Assembly: GCA_902765215.1 (NCBI GenBank)
Contig: CACWZA010000002.1
Span: forward strand, 62,001 to 126,000
Reading direction: 5' to 3'
DNA: 64,000 nucleotides
Source: an uncultured bacterium
GTDB taxonomy: Bacteria; Cyanobacteriota; Vampirovibrionia; Gastranaerophilales; Gastranaerophilaceae
This document shows positions 61,565-64,000 of the stretch, piece by piece. How positions within the stretch are numbered: the first letter of the stretch is position 1; each line of letters begins with the position of its first letter. The translations under genes and the position numbers were made by a program. The notes below the pieces were generated by a model, which worked only from the letters and a program-made list of their open reading frames with translations, was not told the DNA's origin and did not search any database.

Positions 61565-61589
61565 TAACAAAAGTGGGCAGTGAAGAAAA

Positions 61590-62894
61590 ATGCAATTCAT
61601 AGATAACACGAAAATTAAATTAGTTTCAGGACGTGGCGGCAACGGTATGGTTGCTTGGCGGCGTGAAAAGTATGTCGATAAAGGCGGTCCTGCAGGCGGT
61701 GACGGCGGGAACGGCGGCGACATATATCTTGTTGCAGATGAAGGTTTGGCTACCCTCTTAGATTTTAAGTTTCGTTCTGTTTTTAAGGCTGAAAATGGTG
61801 AAAACGGCGGTATTAAAGGTATGCACGGTAAATGTGCAAAACACCTTTATATCAAAGTGCCTTTGGGAACAGTTGTTACTGATGATAAAACAGGTGCCGT
61901 AATTGGAAACCTGACAGAGCAGGGGCAAACCGTACTTATTGCAAAAGGCGGCAGAGGGGGCAGAGGTAACGCAAGATTTGCTACTCCTCAAAAACGCGCT
62001 CCTCAATATTGCGAACCGGGGGAACCGGGGATAGAAAGGTTAGTAAGATTAGAGCTTAAGCTCATATCTGATATCGGTTTGTTGGGTATGCCAAATGCGG
62101 GTAAATCAACCTTTATTAGTGTTGTAAGTTCCGCTAAACCGAAAATTGCAGATTATCCGTTTACAACTCTTGTTCCAAACCTTGGTGTTGTCAAAAAACC
62201 AACCGGTGACGGGTTTGTAATTGCCGATATTCCGGGGCTTATTGAAGGTGCCAGTGAAGGAGTAGGGCTCGGTTATGAATTTTTGCGTCACGTTGAAAGA
62301 TGCAGATTCTTAATTCATATCGTAGATATTACTCAGGATAACCCTCTTGAGAATTATAAAATTATTAATAATGAACTGAAAAAACACTCAGAGGCACTTG
62401 CAGAACGATATCAAATAGTTGTTCTGAACAAGATTGATGCGGTTGATGAGGCGCGCAAAAACGAAGTTCTTGCAGAGTTCAAAGAATATCTGCCAAATAA
62501 AGAAGTGTTTACTATGTCTGCCGTGACAAAACAGAATATTGATGAATTGATGTATTTTGTATCAGAAAAGGTTGATGAGATTGAACGACCTGAAATAGAA
62601 GTCCATGTTGAGGAAGATACAGGGGCTTATGATAATGATGACAGCAGTTTTGAAATATTTAAACTTGATAAAAATACCTTCCTTATTCAGGGCGGGAAAC
62701 TGAAACGACTTGCAAGCGTTACGGATGCAAGAAACCCTGAACAGATTATAAGACTTCAACATATAATGTCTGCAATGGGAGTCTTTGAAGCGCTAAAATC
62801 CAAAGGTATCAAAAACGGCGATACTCTGATTATTGATCACTTGGAACTTGTTCACTATGATGATTCCCTCTGGGATGAAGGAAACGGTTATTAG
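61590..62894 (+). CDS. obgE: GTPase Obg
   Basis: A 434-residue ribosome-assembly GTPase. The Obg fold is glycine-rich (residues 1-155, GPAGGDGGNGGD), followed by the G domain with GMPNAGKS, DIPGLIEGA and NKID, and a C-terminal OCT domain (about 350-425). Start ATG is close to GAAG, a weak site. Divergent from tsaD. Confidence 0.97.
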   Translation: MQFIDNTKIKLVSGRGGNGMVAWRREKYVDKGGPAGGDGGNGGDIYLVADEGLATLLDFKFRSVFKAENGENGGIKGMHGKCAKHLYIKVPLGTVVTDDKTGAVIGNLTEQGQTVLIAKGGRGGRGNARFATPQKRAPQYCEPGEPGIERLVRLELKLISDIGLLGMPNAGKSTFISVVSSAKPKIADYPFTTLVPNLGVVKKPTGDGFVIADIPGLIEGASEGVGLGYEFLRHVERCRFLIHIVDITQDNPLENYKIINNELKKHSEALAERYQIVVLNKIDAVDEARKNEVLAEFKEYLPNKEVFTMSAVTKQNIDELMYFVSEKVDEIERPEIEVHVEEDTGAYDNDDSSFEIFKLDKNTFLIQGGKLKRLASVTDARNPEQIIRLQHIMSAMGVFEALKSKGIKNGDTLIIDHLELVHYDDSLWDEGNGY

Positions 62895-62895
62895 T

Positions 62896-63741
62896 TTACC
62901 AAAAAGTAAAGAACAAAGTTGTTATCAACCCTACAGCCATACAGTAGTATGCAAATACTCTTAAAGAGAATTTTGATAAAAACTGTAAGAAATATTTGAT
63001 ACAGATATAGCCTACAATAGCGGAAACTATAGTTCCAATAGTTATGTATGTCCAGTTGTAAGTGGCAAGTTCAGCGAATTTAACCTCTTTTAGCGGGTAA
63101 ACTATTGATGCTCCCAATATAATAGGAATACTTAAGAGGAAAGAATATCTTGCGGCAGCCATTCTGTCTGCTTTTGAGAATAAACCGCTTGCTATTGTCC
63201 AGCCTGAACGAGAAAACCCCGGAAGTGCTGCCAACCCCTGAGCTGCAGCCATTATAAGGGCGGTTTTTAAAGAGATTTTGTTTTCTTTCTCTTTTACGGT
63301 GTCTGAATATTTTTCAGCCCCGAAAAGGAAGAACCCCGTTATAATCAATAAAAATCCTACAACAGCAGGTCTTGTCATAAGTGTTTCTGCCGTATCATCA
63401 ATGAATAATGCAACAATAATTGTGACAAGTGTCCCGAAGATTATATAAAGTCCGAGTTTTGCGTTGTAGTCAGTATAATCTTTTGTTTTTATCCCGTTAA
63501 TTAGGGCATTCCATATTTCAGCGACTTCTTTCCAGAAGAAGATAAAAACGGCAATAAGTGTGCCGATATGGAGCATCATACTAAGTACAATATCGTAACT
63601 CGATTCATCAGGTATCGGGTTGCCCGATATTATCTGTAAAATGTGTGATGTGAAAACAAGGTGTGCGGAACTTGATATTGGCAAAAATTCGCTCAACCCC
63701 TGTACTATCCCCATTGCTATTACTTTTATTAACGCTAACAT
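62896..63741 (-). CDS. uppP: Undecaprenyl-diphosphatase UppP
   Basis: A 281-residue integral membrane enzyme that recycles undecaprenyl diphosphate for peptidoglycan and O-antigen synthesis and gives basal bacitracin resistance. Motifs: GLSEFLPISSSAHL and PGFSRSGWTIASG. Eight membrane segments. GGGGAG precedes the ATG. It is tail-to-tail with obg with one base between. Confidence 0.96.
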   Translation of the reverse strand: MLALIKVIAMGIVQGLSEFLPISSSAHLVFTSHILQIISGNPIPDESSYDIVLSMMLHIGTLIAVFIFFWKEVAEIWNALINGIKTKDYTDYNAKLGLYIIFGTLVTIIVALFIDDTAETLMTRPAVVGFLLIITGFFLFGAEKYSDTVKEKENKISLKTALIMAAAQGLAALPGFSRSGWTIASGLFSKADRMAAARYSFLLSIPIILGASIVYPLKEVKFAELATYNWTYITIGTIVSAIVGYICIKYFLQFLSKFSLRVFAYYCMAVGLITTLFFTFW

Positions 63742-63790
63742 TTATGTATTATCTCCCCATTTTTACGATATGCTGAAACTAATTCAACAC

Positions 63791-63804
63791 TATATTTACC
63801 CCTA
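63791..63804 (-). repeat. TAGGGGTAAATATA motif at stop codon
   Basis: On the minus strand TAGGGGTAAATATA starts with the stop codon of queD, as at 32264 and 44325. Confidence 0.6.
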
Positions 63805-64000
63805 CTCTTCAAAATAACTTGCACAAGATGTTGAAGTTTCCCAGATTGAAATCTTATAAGTTTGCGGAATAACTTCTTTCATTTTTCCATAAATATATTT
63901 TGCCAAAGTTTCGCTGCTCGGACTTATCCCCTTGAAATCAGGTAATTCGTTAATGTCTTTATGGTCAAGTAGGTCCAAAACAGATTTTAAGTGTTTCTTT
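63802..64000 (-). CDS. queD: 6-carboxy-tetrahydropterin synthase, 5' part outside window
   Basis: The last 65 residues of a QueD-type enzyme, which makes 6-carboxy-5,6,7,8-tetrahydropterin from dihydroneopterin triphosphate in queuosine synthesis. Visible are the SSETLAKYIYGKM block and the catalytic Glu in WETSTSCASYFEE at the C-terminus. The frame is open to the right edge. With queC at 6296 it shows that queuosine synthesis is present, though split over the genome. Confidence 0.9.
   Translation of the reverse strand, partial: KKHLKSVLDLLDHKDINELPDFKGISPSSETLAKYIYGKMKEVIPQTYKISIWETSTSCASYFEE

Noticed and set aside
61553-61723. N-terminal extension of TsaD rich in Pro and Arg
   Set aside because: It is antisense to the obg start, has unlike composition, and the family length fits the ATG at 61552.

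Overview
The window is AT-rich, densely packed bacterial chromosome with short intergenic gaps, several TTG and GTG starts, and many genes on both strands. The cell envelope is Gram-negative: there is a BamA/Omp85 with a Skp/OmpH chaperone beside it, several lipoproteins and several Sec-exported proteins. The BamA carries three POTRA domains, the number typical of cyanobacterial Omp85. Together with the base composition, accessory proteins of gut type (GLUG beta-helix, DUF4422, WG repeats) and an anaerobe-type enzyme set (rubrerythrin, [4Fe-4S] serine dehydratase), this points to the non-photosynthetic cyanobacterial sister group (Vampirovibrionia/Melainabacteria, probably gut Gastranaerophilales). 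That assignment is inference; no 16S rRNA gene or phage module is present and I saw no tRNA.

Layout. 1-3.6 kb: TPR proteins and a lipoprotein. 3.6-5.3 kb: two tandem paralogous HExxH proteins of unknown family. 5.35-9.64 kb: a + strand run with HEAT repeat protein, queC, DUF366, a membrane protein, tatD and tlyA. 9.7-10.9 kb: TM2 protein, a 41-residue membrane peptide and an XRE regulator. 10.9-14.1 kb: minus-strand operon eda-csaB-sdaAB-sdaAA. 14.2-22.2 kb: CHASE2 adenylate cyclase, recG, a small XRE regulator, polA and an exported protein. 22.2-22.9 kb: non-coding repeats. 22.9-31.5 kb: DUF4422 glycosyltransferase-like protein, GLUG surface protein, solitary DNA methyltransferase, lipoprotein, gatB, LuxR-type HTH, WG-repeat protein and an exported protein. 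31.7-31.9 kb: a large-type SRP RNA with an Alu domain. 32-38 kb: folP, rubrerythrin, YuiD/DUF212, a DegT aminotransferase and two accessory proteins, one resembling a degenerate kinase. 38-45.9 kb: parvulin, M24 peptidase, SpoU methyltransferase, recF, bamA, ompH and a soluble FlhA-like protein. 46-53.5 kb: TPR protein, bioB, aspS, a 49-residue ORF behind a perfect sigma-70 promoter, a ThiE-like protein and an ECF sigma/anti-sigma pair. 53.6-64 kb: groES-groEL, a kinase-like protein, cdd, a zinc-ribbon protein, a 7TM-HD phosphodiesterase, ybeY, dgkA, tsaD/obg (divergent), uppP and a truncated queD.

Most genes are housekeeping. The unusual material is a membrane-free, DUF4177-fused copy of the FlhA/LcrD cytosolic domain; a GLUG protein whose helical ends flank a variable centre, like flagellin or hook-associated proteins; kinase-fold and HExxH accessory proteins that look effector-like; a short interspersed element family with GGGGTAAAT ends; a repeated hairpin with a compensatory base-pair change; and a recurring start architecture in which a -10 box lies exactly six bases before ATG, predicting leaderless mRNAs. 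A reduced type III-like export route connecting the FlhA-like protein to the GLUG and effector-like proteins is a hypothesis only.
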